This document shows positions 16,684 to 24,949 of a DNA stretch of 64,000 nucleotides, piece by piece. A program made the translations under genes and the position numbers. Position 1 is the first letter of the stretch; each line of letters opens with the position of its first letter. Source of the stretch: Nocardia camponoti (GTDB taxonomy: Bacteria > Actinomycetota > Actinomycetes > Mycobacteriales > Mycobacteriaceae). The notes below the pieces were generated by a model that was given only the letters and a program-made list of their open reading frames with translations, did no database searches and was not told the origin of the DNA. The stretch is from NCBI RefSeq assembly GCF_014646135.1, contig NZ_BMMW01000002.1:496001-560000 (forward strand), given 5' to 3'.

Positions 16684-17988
16684 ATGGAACGGCTGACGGT
16701 GGTCGACGAGATCTTCCTGCGCGCCCATCGCGGGATGGGGACACCGACGGTTTTGCAGGGGTTGTGGCTCACCGACGGGGTGATGTCGCCGGAGTTGTTG
16801 GCGCGCATTCACGCGCGTTTGAGTGCTGGTCAACTTGGCCGTCGGGTCGTTGGCGCGCGGGTGCCCGGAGCGCGCCGAGGGTGGGTGCCTACCGTGCGCG
16901 CGCACCCGCTTGATGTGCGCGCAGGCACCCTCGCGCCCGCCGAGGTTTTGGAGTGGGCCGACGGATTGGGCACCGACCTCGACCCTGAGTTCTTCCCGGG
17001 TTGGCGAATGTCGGTGGCCGCCTTGGCAAATGGTGGAACGGTTATCGCCCTGACGTGCTCGCACGTGTTGGCAGACGCCCGTGGCTTGTTGATCGCGGTT
17101 GAGGGCGCGGTGCGTGCTGCGCTCGTGGAGTCGGGTGCGGGCTACGCGGGCACGCGGGACAACGACTTGGGCGAGGTCGGCGCGCTTGCACTCATTCCCG
17201 GGCAACATTCGGAATCGGATTGGGTTGATGCGCAACGGCAATCGGTGGCAGTCCTGCGCGGGACCGTGCGGGCAGTGTGGCGCGAGATGACCCGGCTGGA
17301 CCACTTACGGTGCGCGGTTCGGGCTCGCCCTCAAGAGTCTGGGACAGGGGCGGCGGGGCGGTGCGGGGTGTATTCCTCGCTGCATGTGTTCGATGCCGCG
17401 CGGTTCGACAGGGTCGCTCGGGAAATGGGTGGTACTCCCAACAGTCTGTTCATCTGGATTGTCGCGAACACGTTGTGGCGCACTGGGTTTGCGCGGGAGG
17501 TGATCCAAGCGAGTCTGCCCGTCGACACCCGCGACGAACCCCGGGTCAACAACGATCTCTCCGTCACCGAAATCGACATCGTCCGCGCCGACACTCCCGC
17601 GACCGTGCGCGCGAAGGCACGCGACGCGTATCAGCGCCGGATGTCAGCACCAGCGGGATTGCCGGAAGAGATTCTGCACCTGGTCGGCGATCGCCTCGCG
17701 TACCGGCTGAGCAAAGGGGCCGGCGAGCGAGACATCTTGTGCTCCAACATTGGTCGCTTCCCTGCCGAGCTGGACGTGGTCGGCTCCCACAAGTGCACGG
17801 GAGTCGCGGCCCGCGCGATTCACCCTGGTCTGCGTGAATACCCCCGCACGCGTTTGTCGGGCTACCTCACCGGCATTGGCGACACGTACACGCTGGCGTT
17901 AACGAGCACGGAATCGGATAACGCTGCCAGTGGCCTTGAATCTCTGTGTGCGGCAATGGGTTTAACCACCACGCACCCCGATCGCTAA
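16684..17988 (+). CDS. Stand-alone condensation-fold acyltransferase (HxxxD motif)
   Basis: 434 residues from ATG 16684; 19 more upstream codons are open but carry no start signal. The central SHVLADARG (about residue 125) is an HxxxD motif of the condensation/PapA/WS-DGAT acyltransferase superfamily. The second half has the bridging segments usual for this fold, such as NNDLSVTEIDI and CSNIGRFPAEL (compare SNxG in PapA enzymes). Such enzymes move acyl groups to amines or alcohols. Donor and acceptor are unknown. It is divergent from the TetR/acyl-CoA dehydrogenase operon. The Gly after Asp seen in true NRPS condensation domains is Ala here. Confidence 0.65.
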   Translation: MERLTVVDEIFLRAHRGMGTPTVLQGLWLTDGVMSPELLARIHARLSAGQLGRRVVGARVPGARRGWVPTVRAHPLDVRAGTLAPAEVLEWADGLGTDLDPEFFPGWRMSVAALANGGTVIALTCSHVLADARGLLIAVEGAVRAALVESGAGYAGTRDNDLGEVGALALIPGQHSESDWVDAQRQSVAVLRGTVRAVWREMTRLDHLRCAVRARPQESGTGAAGRCGVYSSLHVFDAARFDRVAREMGGTPNSLFIWIVANTLWRTGFAREVIQASLPVDTRDEPRVNNDLSVTEIDIVRADTPATVRAKARDAYQRRMSAPAGLPEEILHLVGDRLAYRLSKGAGERDILCSNIGRFPAELDVVGSHKCTGVAARAIHPGLREYPRTRLSGYLTGIGDTYTLALTSTESDNAASGLESLCAAMGLTTTHPDR

Positions 17989-18000
17989 GCAGGCCACCGC

Positions 18001-18942
18001 CTACCCCGCTGTCATTCCAACCAACAGCGCGCGCAGCGCCCAAACGAACTGGTCTACCGACACCCACTCCGCGATCTCGTCCACGTGCGCTGCCGTGCGC
18101 GGATAGCGTTTGCGGTCAATTCCGGCCAAGCGCGAGCGGCGCTTCTTCACCAGGTCCGACTCCGGTGGGAGTGGGGGTACGCCGTCGGTTTCGCCAGCTT
18201 CCAATAGGACGTCGCCAACCACCTGCACCAGCACCGCGTACACGCCGTGCGCGCGCGCCTGCCGACGCAAACCTCCTCGTGCGAGGGCGGTGAACATCGC
18301 TTCGCTGATCGTGGTCGCGACCGGGCCCTGCAATGGGCCCGAGATCATGTACATCATCACGCGCGGATGAGCTAGCAGTTGGTCGCGCAGTGCCAGCGCG
18401 AACTGGATCACCGCAGCGGTCCATTCAACGCCCGGGTCGGTGAGCGGGCCGAGCGGCACCGGCTTGAGCACGTACTCGACGATGGCCTGCTCAAGGTGGT
18501 GGCGCGTCGGGAATCGCGCGTACACGGTGCTCGGCGAGATGCCCAACTTCTCCGCGACCGCACGAATCGACAGCTTCTCACCACGATCAATCAGCGCAAG
18601 GCCAGCCTCAACGATCTGCTCAGCAGTAACCCCGCGCTTAGCCCCAGCCTTCCCATCAGCCCCCGGCGCGCCCGACTTCGAGTCGCCCGCTTCCCCACCG
18701 CCGCCCTTCCCCGCACCCGACTTCGCGGCGCTCGTTTGCCCAGCCGCCGCGCCCGACTGCTTAGCGCTCGAATCCGCAGCAGCCGACTTCGCCGCCCCCG
18801 ACTTCGTGGCCGCAGCCCGCCCAGCTCCCGCCTTCGCGCCAACCGCCCCCTTGCCCCCGGACTGGCCAGCATCCGCTTTCCCCACACCCGTCCGCGCAGC
18901 AGCCCCCGACTTCTTCGCGTCCGATTTCGTACCCTCCGGCAT
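18001..18942 (-). CDS. TetR-family regulator with a long Ala/Gly/Lys/Ser-rich N-terminal tail
   Basis: 313 residues. Residues 1 to about 103 are low-complexity Ala/Gly/Lys/Ser with recurring KSGA and AKSGAG units, resembling histone H1-like or HU-tail sequences. Residues about 104-150 are a TetR helix-turn-helix (RGVTAEQIVEAGLALIDRG then SIRAVAEKLGISPSTVYARF), and the rest is a helical ligand domain. Most TetR proteins are about 200 residues, so the tail is a true addition; no internal start with a good Shine-Dalgarno stands out. It is convergent with the acyltransferase gene, 12 bases apart. Target genes are unknown. Confidence 0.85.
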   Translation of the reverse strand: MPEGTKSDAKKSGAAARTGVGKADAGQSGGKGAVGAKAGAGRAAATKSGAAKSAAADSSAKQSGAAAGQTSAAKSGAGKGGGGEAGDSKSGAPGADGKAGAKRGVTAEQIVEAGLALIDRGEKLSIRAVAEKLGISPSTVYARFPTRHHLEQAIVEYVLKPVPLGPLTDPGVEWTAAVIQFALALRDQLLAHPRVMMYMISGPLQGPVATTISEAMFTALARGGLRRQARAHGVYAVLVQVVGDVLLEAGETDGVPPLPPESDLVKKRRSRLAGIDRKRYPRTAAHVDEIAEWVSVDQFVWALRALLVGMTAG

Positions 18943-18999
18943 GGGTGTGGACGCTAGTGTTCGGCGCGGCGTCGGCCACGCCGAACACGCCGAGGCGCA

Positions 19000-19683
19000 T
19001 CAGCCCGTAACGACCCCGCCGCTCACCCGTGCCGTCACATCCGCCGGAGTTTCGATGTCCGGCCCAAGGTCAGGCGACGGGATCGGCGCGTTGAAAACCT
19101 GCCGCAGCGGCAACACTCCCGACCACGCGACACCGGCGGCGACATCGGCAGGATCGTCGACCGGGCCACCCGCGCGCACCTTCACCGACGCTTCGGTGAG
19201 GTCGACCGCGAGCACCATCGTCGCCGCCATTTCCTTGCGGTTGGGCGGGCGCACCCGATCCCACGCACCCGGCGCGGAATGCTCGACGATCACGCGAAGC
19301 GCGTGCATCCGCTCATCCTCATCGGTGATGAGCGCGGCCCGTCCGCGCACCACCGCGCTGCGGTAATTCATCGAAAAATGCATCGCTGACCGGGCGTAAA
19401 CGAGCCCATCAACGTGGGTGACCGCGACCGAGATTTCGGCGTCTACCGCAGCGCGCAGGTTGCCAGCACCGGTCGATCCATGCAGGTAGAGGGTATTTCC
19501 GTCGCGTCCGTACACGGTCGGAATGACGACTGGCGAGTCCCCGAGTACCACCCCAAGGTGGCAGATCAGTCCGGTGTCGAGCACAGCGTCGAGTTCGGCA
19601 CGCTCAACGCGACCTCGCTCCTTCGACCGAGTGAGCGTGCTGCGCGGCGTCGGCGACAACGGAACAGGTTCAGTAGAGCTCAT
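19000..19683 (-). CDS. Pyridoxamine 5'-phosphate oxidase-like flavin-binding protein
   Basis: 227 residues from ATG 19683 (12 more open codons upstream lack family similarity). It has the split-barrel flavin fold: ELDAVLDTGLICHLGVVLGDSPVVIPTVYG, followed by TLYLHGSTGAGNLR and AVTHVDGLVYARSAMHFSMNYRS. These proteins bind FMN or F420 and reduce or bind diverse compounds; the substrate is unknown. It is divergent from the DUF2630 gene with 130 bases between the starts. The downstream TetR gene on the same strand starts 57 bases past its stop. Confidence 0.8.
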   Translation of the reverse strand: MSSTEPVPLSPTPRSTLTRSKERGRVERAELDAVLDTGLICHLGVVLGDSPVVIPTVYGRDGNTLYLHGSTGAGNLRAAVDAEISVAVTHVDGLVYARSAMHFSMNYRSAVVRGRAALITDEDERMHALRVIVEHSAPGAWDRVRPPNRKEMAATMVLAVDLTEASVKVRAGGPVDDPADVAAGVAWSGVLPLRQVFNAPIPSPDLGPDIETPADVTARVSGGVVTG

Positions 19684-19813
19684 CCCAAGATCATCGCGCG
19701 ACGAATCAGATTGCACCACTGAACTTTACGAAGGACGGGCGAACTTGTCGGTCCCCATCCGTAGCATGGTTTCCACAGCCCTACCCCTGCGAGTGTGCGA
19801 AGTGGTGGCAGTT

Positions 19814-20059
19814 ATGAGTGATCAAGAGATTTTGGCCCGCATCAAACAGCTTGTCGAAGACGAGCGCGAACTGCGGGCCAAGGCCGTCGCTGGCGACATC
19901 GACCATGTGGCCGAGCGGCAGCAGCTTGCCCAGCTTGAGGTGATGCTCGACCAAGCGTGGGACCTGCTCAGGCACCGTCGCGCCCTCGCCGAGTTCGACG
20001 AACCGGTCGACGACGCGCTGCCCAACTCACCTCGTCAGGTCGAGAGCTACTGGCAGTGA
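19814..20059 (+). CDS. DUF2630 family small protein
   Basis: 81 residues, starting at ATG 19814 (MSDQEILARIKQLVEDERELR). Highly helical and charged, with LAQLEVMLDQAWDLLRHRRALAEF in the middle and a short PNSPRQVESYWQ end. This pattern is the DUF2630 family of actinobacteria. Function is unknown. Its stop overlaps the GTG start of the following oxidoreductase (GTGA), so the two are translationally coupled. Confidence 0.8.
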   Translation: MSDQEILARIKQLVEDERELRAKAVAGDIDHVAERQQLAQLEVMLDQAWDLLRHRRALAEFDEPVDDALPNSPRQVESYWQ

Positions 20060-21522
20060 CCTCGCATGTCGACGCCGAATACGACGTGATCGTGATCGGC
20101 GGTGGTCCCGCGGGCGAAAACGCCGCCGCGTTCGCGATCGCGGGCAGCAGCCGCACCGCAGCGATCGTCGAACATGAGCTTTTCGGCGGGGAGTGCAGTT
20201 ATTGGGCGTGCATCCCAAGCAAGGCGTTGCTGCGTCCAGGCGCGGTACTCGCCGAAGCCAAGGCCATGCCCGGCGTCGACGCCACCGGCTTGGACCTCGC
20301 GGCCGTCCTCGCGCGCCGCGACAGGTTCGTCCACAACCACGACGACGAGAATCAGGTCGAATGGGTGGAGTCGGCCGGGATCACGCCGATTCGCGGATCG
20401 GCACGCCTGACGGGCGAACGAACCGTCGCCGTCACCCAGCCGGACGGCACAACAACCACCCTGCGTGCACGCCAAGCGGTTGTCATTGCCACCGGCACAA
20501 CCGCGACACTCGACGCCCCGGTCCCCGGCCTACGCGAAGCTCTACCGTGGACTTCCCGCGACGCGACCAACCTCAAAACCGTCCCGCCGCGCGTGGCGAT
20601 CCTCGGCGGCGGCGTGGTCGCGTGCGAAGCCGCGACGTGGCTCACGGAGTTGGGCGCGCACGTCACCCTCATCGTGCGCGGCGAACGCCTACTCCCCCGC
20701 GCCGAACCCTTCGCTTCGGAATGGGTGCTGAACGGGCTGAGCAAAGCGGGCGTAGACGTGCGCTTACATACGAAACCAGCGGCTATCAGCCGAATTAACC
20801 CACAGGACAATGGGATTGGTGACCTTCACGGCGGCAAAGTCACGCTCACCCTCAGCAAAGGCGAGCCCGTAGAAGTCGACGAACTTGTCGTAGCGATCGG
20901 CCGCTCCCCCGCCACCACATCCCTCGGCCTCGAAACCGTCAATCTCACCCCAGGTGAGTACATCGACGTCGACGACCAACTAACGGTCAAGGGCGTCGAA
21001 GGCGACTGGCTCTACGCCGTCGGCGACGTGAATAACCGTGCGCCCCTTACGCATATGGGCAAATATCAGGCGCGCGTAGCAGGCGACGTGATCGCCGCAC
21101 GAGCCGAAGGCCGCCCACTCGACGCCCCGCGCTACGTCGCGAGTGCCGACCATCAACACGTACCGCAAGTCGTTTACACAAACCCGGAAGTCGCCTGGGT
21201 TGGCCTCACCGAAGATGAGGCACGTGAAGCCGGACACGCGGTCGAAACCGTCGAAGTCGACATCGCTGTTGCGGGATCTGCCCTGTCTCGCAAGGGATTT
21301 CACGGTCGCGCGAAGCTGGTGATCGACGCCGCAACCGACCGCCTGCTCGGCGCAACTTTCGTCGGCCCCGAAACTGGCGAACAACTGCACGCGGCAACCA
21401 TCGCCATCGTCGGCCAGGTTCCGCTGGAAACACTCTGGCACGCGATCCCGGCGTTCCCCACGGTAAGCGAGTTCTGGCTTCGTCTCTTGGAAGCTCGCAG
21501 AGAAAAGAGCGAAACTACTTGA
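20056..21522 (+). CDS. Pyridine nucleotide-disulfide oxidoreductase (dihydrolipoamide/mercuric reductase-like)
   Basis: 488 residues from GTG 20056, overlapping the previous stop by four bases. The FAD-binding motif is VIGGGPAGENAA near the N-terminus. The redox-active pair is in GGECSYWACIPSKALLRP, CxxxxC as in the family but with an unusual SYWA spacer. The NAD(P)-binding site is ILGGGVVACEAATWL, the second FAD site is YAVGDVNNRAPLTHMG, and the C-terminal dimerisation domain is present. The physiological disulfide or quinone substrate is unknown. Its last eight bases overlap the convergent glycosylase gene. Confidence 0.88.
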   Translation: MTSHVDAEYDVIVIGGGPAGENAAAFAIAGSSRTAAIVEHELFGGECSYWACIPSKALLRPGAVLAEAKAMPGVDATGLDLAAVLARRDRFVHNHDDENQVEWVESAGITPIRGSARLTGERTVAVTQPDGTTTTLRARQAVVIATGTTATLDAPVPGLREALPWTSRDATNLKTVPPRVAILGGGVVACEAATWLTELGAHVTLIVRGERLLPRAEPFASEWVLNGLSKAGVDVRLHTKPAAISRINPQDNGIGDLHGGKVTLTLSKGEPVEVDELVVAIGRSPATTSLGLETVNLTPGEYIDVDDQLTVKGVEGDWLYAVGDVNNRAPLTHMGKYQARVAGDVIAARAEGRPLDAPRYVASADHQHVPQVVYTNPEVAWVGLTEDEAREAGHAVETVEVDIAVAGSALSRKGFHGRAKLVIDAATDRLLGATFVGPETGEQLHAATIAIVGQVPLETLWHAIPAFPTVSEFWLRLLEARREKSETT

Positions 21523-22384
21523 GCAGCCGCGACATTCGACGGTCAGCGAGCACCTTGCCGCCGGTCTGGCAGGTCGCGCAGTACTGAAACGACCGCTCCG
21601 CATACGACACTTCGCGCACCACATCCCCGCACACCGGGCACTTCTTCCCGGTCTGCGCATGCACCCGCATGCCCGAATGCTTCTCACCTTTAAGTCGTGC
21701 CGCCGCCTGCCCAACCGACCGATCAACCGCGTCAAGCAAAACCGTGCGCATCGCCGAATAGAGTCGCGAAACCTTCTCTGCCGAAAGGGTTTTCGTATTC
21801 GCGAACGGCGAAACCTGGGCGGTGTGCAGGATCTCGTCGGAGTAAGCGTTGCCAATCCCAGCGATCACCGTCTGGTCGACCAGCGCGGTTTTCACCCGCT
21901 GCGACGTTCCTTTCAGTAACGCCGCGAACTCGTCCTCGGTGACCGCGAGCGCGTCCGGCCCCAGCCGAGCGATGCCCGGCACCGTCAGCGGGTCGTCGGT
22001 CACGTACACCGCCAACCGCTTTTTCGTGCCCGCCTCGGTGAGGTCGATCGCGGGCGTCGCGCCTTCGGGCGTGAAGAAGTGCATGCGAAGCGCGAGCGGA
22101 CTTTTCCCGCCCGGTTTCGGCGGAATCTGGCTCGGCTCGTCGATCCACCGCAACCAACCACCGCGCGAAAGGTGTGTGATGAGCCAGAGCCCGTCGGCTT
22201 CGAGGCCAAGGAATTTGCCCCACCGATCAGCTCCGGTGACATCGCGACCAGACAGCGCGCTCACCGGCGGCGTGAACGTTTTCACCGCGCTCACCGCGGG
22301 CACGTCGACCCGGCCGATCACCGCGCCAACGGCGTTGTCGCGAAGGAACTGTGCGAGGGCCGTGACCTCGGGTAGTTCAGGCAC
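21515..22384 (-). CDS. Formamidopyrimidine-DNA glycosylase/endonuclease VIII family protein
   Basis: 289 residues. The start MPELPEV supplies the catalytic Pro2 and Glu3 of Fpg/Nei. A helix-two-turn-helix region (VDQTVIAGIGNAYSDEIL) and a C-terminal zinc finger with four Cys (CPVCGDVV and YCATCQTGGK) are present, so base excision and lyase activity should be intact. It removes oxidised bases from DNA. Subfamily (Fpg versus Nei) is not settled. It starts four bases after the cobF stop and is probably in the same transcript. Confidence 0.9.
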   Translation of the reverse strand: MPELPEVTALAQFLRDNAVGAVIGRVDVPAVSAVKTFTPPVSALSGRDVTGADRWGKFLGLEADGLWLITHLSRGGWLRWIDEPSQIPPKPGGKSPLALRMHFFTPEGATPAIDLTEAGTKKRLAVYVTDDPLTVPGIARLGPDALAVTEDEFAALLKGTSQRVKTALVDQTVIAGIGNAYSDEILHTAQVSPFANTKTLSAEKVSRLYSAMRTVLLDAVDRSVGQAAARLKGEKHSGMRVHAQTGKKCPVCGDVVREVSYAERSFQYCATCQTGGKVLADRRMSRLLK

Positions 22385-22388
22385 CCGG

Positions 22389-23135
22389 TCAGTCTAGCCC
22401 CGCACGCAGGCAATACACGTCCATGATCCAGCCCTTCGCGGCACGCAATCGGGCCCGTCGCGCGACGATCTCGGCTTCCACTTCGCGCAGCGGCCCCGAA
22501 ATCAACACCTCGTCGGGCATCCCGAGGTACGCACCCCACCAAATCCACACGTCAGGATCGGTGAGCTGAGTAAACGAGCATTCGCCGTCGAGCATCACGA
22601 CCGTCGAGCCCGGTCCCAGTCCCGATTCGCGCAGGTTGCGCCCGGTCGTCACGTGGACGGGTTCACCGATCCGATGCAGGACCATCCGATGCTGCGCCGC
22701 CAGCGACGACACGCTTGTCACGCCGGGAATCACCTCGTACTCGAAGTCGATGTTGCCGCGCGCAAGCACGTTTTCGACCATCCGCAGCGTGCTGTCATAG
22801 AGCGCTGGGTCGCCCCACACGAGGATCGCGCCGACGCCGTCGAGATCGGCAAACGCGGATTCGAGCAGCTCAGCGCGGCGCGCATGCCAGTCACGCACGG
22901 TTTCGGTGTAGTCGCTTGGGGTGCGGTCACGCGGCGGATCGGTGAGCTCGATTAGCCGGTGCGGGCCGGGGACATGCTCGGTGAGAATCGCGGTTCGCAC
23001 GTCGACAAGCTCCTGCTTCTCGGCACCTTTCCCGATCACGAAGAACCCGTCGGCGGCCCGCATTGCCTTGATCGCCTGCATGGTCACCTGGTCGGGGTCG
23101 CCCGCGCCGATACCGATCACATAGAGCTTGCGCAT
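22389..23135 (-). CDS. cobF: Precorrin-6A synthase (deacetylating)
   Basis: 248 residues from ATG 23135 (MRKLYVIGIGAGDPDQVTMQA). It has the tetrapyrrole methylase fold, with the SAM-site GIGAGDPDQ at the N-terminus and ILVWGDPALYDSTLRMVE and YEVIPGVTSVSSLAA further on. CobF methylates C1 of precorrin-5 and releases the acetyl group in aerobic cobalamin synthesis. No other cob gene lies in the window. The upstream open codons to 23345 are the reverse of thyA and are not counted. Divergent from thyA, 45 bases apart. Confidence 0.92.
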   Translation of the reverse strand: MRKLYVIGIGAGDPDQVTMQAIKAMRAADGFFVIGKGAEKQELVDVRTAILTEHVPGPHRLIELTDPPRDRTPSDYTETVRDWHARRAELLESAFADLDGVGAILVWGDPALYDSTLRMVENVLARGNIDFEYEVIPGVTSVSSLAAQHRMVLHRIGEPVHVTTGRNLRESGLGPGSTVVMLDGECSFTQLTDPDVWIWWGAYLGMPDEVLISGPLREVEAEIVARRARLRAAKGWIMDVYCLRAGLD

Positions 23136-23166
23136 ACTGCCAGACTTTGCCAGGTGCGTACCTAAG

Positions 23167-23172
23167 TAGAAT
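23167..23172 (+). promoter_or_regulatory. -10 element of thyA, leaderless candidate
   Basis: TAGAAT followed by eight bases and the GTG of thyA. The spacing equals that of pgi. No Shine-Dalgarno is present. No convincing -35 was seen. Confidence 0.5.
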
Positions 23173-23180
23173 CGCCAGGC

Positions 23181-23984
23181 GTGGCCACCCCTGATACCCA
23201 GTACGAGGACCTGCTCCGGCACGTCCTGGAGCACGGCACACCCAAAGCCGATCGGACCGGCACCGGAACCCGCAGCATTTTCGGACATCAGCTGCGCTAT
23301 GACCTGGCGAAAAGCTTCCCGTTGATCACCACCAAGCGGGTCCATTTGAAATCAATCGGCTACGAACTGCTGTGGTTTTTGCGCGGCGACTCGAACGTCT
23401 CGTGGTTGCGTGAGCACGGGGTTTCCATTTGGGATGAGTGGGCCGACGCCAACGGCGAACTCGGTCCGGTTTACGGCGTGCAGTGGCGTTCGTGGCCGAC
23501 GCCCGACGGCACCCACATCGACCAGATCGCCCAGGTTTTGCACACGCTGCGCACCGATCCCGACTCACGTCGCATGATCGTTTCGGCGTGGAATGTGGCC
23601 GATCTCGACAAGATGGCGCTTGCCCCCTGCCACGCGTTTTTCCAGTTCTACGTTGCCGACGGCAAACTGTCGTGCCAGCTCTACCAGCGCAGCGCTGACC
23701 TGTTCCTCGGCGTCCCGTTCAACATCGCGAGCTACGCGCTGCTCACGTTGATGGTCGCGCAGCAGACCGAACTGGAACCAGGCGAATTCATCTGGTCCGG
23801 CGGCGACATTCACATCTACGACAACCACGTTGACCAGGTGCGCGAGCAACTCACGCGCGATCCCTACCCATTCCCGACGATGCATCTGCGGCCTGCGACG
23901 AGTCTGTTCGACTACACCTTCGAAGACTTCGAACTCAGCGACTATCAGCATCACCCCACGATTAAGGCCCCGGTGGCGGTGTGA
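23181..23984 (+). CDS. thyA: Thymidylate synthase
   Basis: 267 residues from GTG. It methylates dUMP to dTMP using methylenetetrahydrofolate. Family motifs: the phosphate-binding [19 protein letters not shown], catalytic Cys in [33 protein letters not shown] and the C-terminal PTIKAPVAV. Full length, with no missing residue seen. Its stop overlaps the start of folA by four bases (GTGA), a typical thyA-folA operon that makes and recycles the folate cofactor. Confidence 0.97.
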   Translation: MATPDTQYEDLLRHVLEHGTPKADRTGTGTRSIFGHQLRYDLAKSFPLITTKRVHLKSIGYELLWFLRGDSNVSWLREHGVSIWDEWADANGELGPVYGVQWRSWPTPDGTHIDQIAQVLHTLRTDPDSRRMIVSAWNVADLDKMALAPCHAFFQFYVADGKLSCQLYQRSADLFLGVPFNIASYALLTLMVAQQTELEPGEFIWSGGDIHIYDNHVDQVREQLTRDPYPFPTMHLRPATSLFDYTFEDFELSDYQHHPTIKAPVAV

Positions 23985-24469
23985 GTCGGCTGGTCGGACA
24001 GATCTGGGCACAGTCACGTGACGGTGTGATCGGCGTCGATGGCGGTATCCCCTGGCAGCTGCCCGAGGACATGGCGATGTTTCGCGAAGTCACGACGGGC
24101 CACCCGGTGATCATGGGCAGGCGTACCTGGGATTCGCTCCCGGTGCGCTTCCGCCCGCTTGCCGACCGGCGCAATATCGTCGTGACCAGGCAGAACGACT
24201 GGTCGGCCGAAGGTGCCGAACGCGCGTCGTCGGTGAAAGAGGCGCTTGACCTGAGCGCACCCGACGACACCTGGATCATCGGCGGCGGCCAGATCTACGC
24301 CGAGGCGATGCCGTATTCGACCGTGCTGCTCGTCACAGAAGTCGACATCACCGTTGCGGGCGACGCCTACGCGCCGGCCATCGGCCCCGAATGGCACGCC
24401 GTCGACACGCCGTGGCAGACGTCGAAAACCGGCATTCGATTTCGAATTCTCCGTTATACGCGCGACTAG
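23981..24469 (+). CDS. folA: Dihydrofolate reductase
   Basis: 162 residues from GTG, translationally coupled to thyA. It reduces dihydrofolate with NADPH. Motifs: [30 protein letters not shown] (active-site acidic residue lies in LPED), [12 protein letters not shown], and the NADPH segment [13 protein letters not shown]. Length is standard. Confidence 0.96.
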   Translation: MSRLVGQIWAQSRDGVIGVDGGIPWQLPEDMAMFREVTTGHPVIMGRRTWDSLPVRFRPLADRRNIVVTRQNDWSAEGAERASSVKEALDLSAPDDTWIIGGGQIYAEAMPYSTVLLVTEVDITVAGDAYAPAIGPEWHAVDTPWQTSKTGIRFRILRYTRD

Positions 24470-24525
24470 GGAAACGACTGGTTATCGGTCGCGGGAAATG
24501 CCGATGACCGGCCGGTGCCGTCGTG

Positions 24526-24531
24526 CATACT
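24526..24531 (+). promoter_or_regulatory. -10-like element before the cupin gene, leaderless candidate
   Basis: CATACT followed by seven bases and ATG 24539. No Shine-Dalgarno is present. The first base deviates from TANNNT. Confidence 0.35.
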
Positions 24532-24538
24532 CGCCTGT

Positions 24539-24865
24539 ATGGACAAGAAATCGCTGATCGCGGTGGCTCGTCAGCAGCTCAAGCTGGCCGCAGGCTCATC
24601 GAGCGGACGCAGTTCGTCGACGGTGTACGGCGGGCACACGCACGCGCTGCGCCAGACTCTCGTCGCGCTCACCGAGGGACAAAGCCTGGCTGAGCACGAC
24701 GGCCATTCCGACGCCACGATTCAGGTGCTCACCGGCACGCTCGTCCTGATCGCGGGAACCGATGAGTGGAAGGGCTCAGCAGGCGACCTATTGGTCGTGC
24801 CGCGCGTGCGCCACAGCGTGAAGGCCATTGACGACGTCGCGTTTCTGCTGACCGTCGCAATTTAG
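24539..24865 (+). CDS. Small single-domain cupin protein
   Basis: 108 residues. One cupin beta-barrel covers most of the chain: TVYGGHTHALRQTLVALTEG then LAEHDGHSDATIQVLTGTLVLIAG, and VVPRVRHSVKAIDD. His residues are present at both metal motifs, so metal binding is possible. Similar small cupins are found near redox and stress genes; no reaction can be given. It lies 69 bases after folA and 84 before the DyP gene, each with its own promoter-like element. Confidence 0.75.
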   Translation: MDKKSLIAVARQQLKLAAGSSSGRSSSTVYGGHTHALRQTLVALTEGQSLAEHDGHSDATIQVLTGTLVLIAGTDEWKGSAGDLLVVPRVRHSVKAIDDVAFLLTVAI

Positions 24866-24936
24866 ACAAATCCGGCAAATCAGTTGCGCGGCAAGGACAC
24901 ACCCGCGCACTGAGCGAACCTGTCGGTACGGGCCAG

Positions 24937-24942
24937 TATTCT
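24937..24942 (+). promoter_or_regulatory. -10 element of the DyP-encapsulin operon, leaderless candidate
   Basis: TATTCT followed by seven bases and ATG 24950. No Shine-Dalgarno precedes this ATG, while the downstream encapsulin gene has AAGGAAG before its start. Confidence 0.45.
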
Positions 24943-24949
24943 TGATCAC

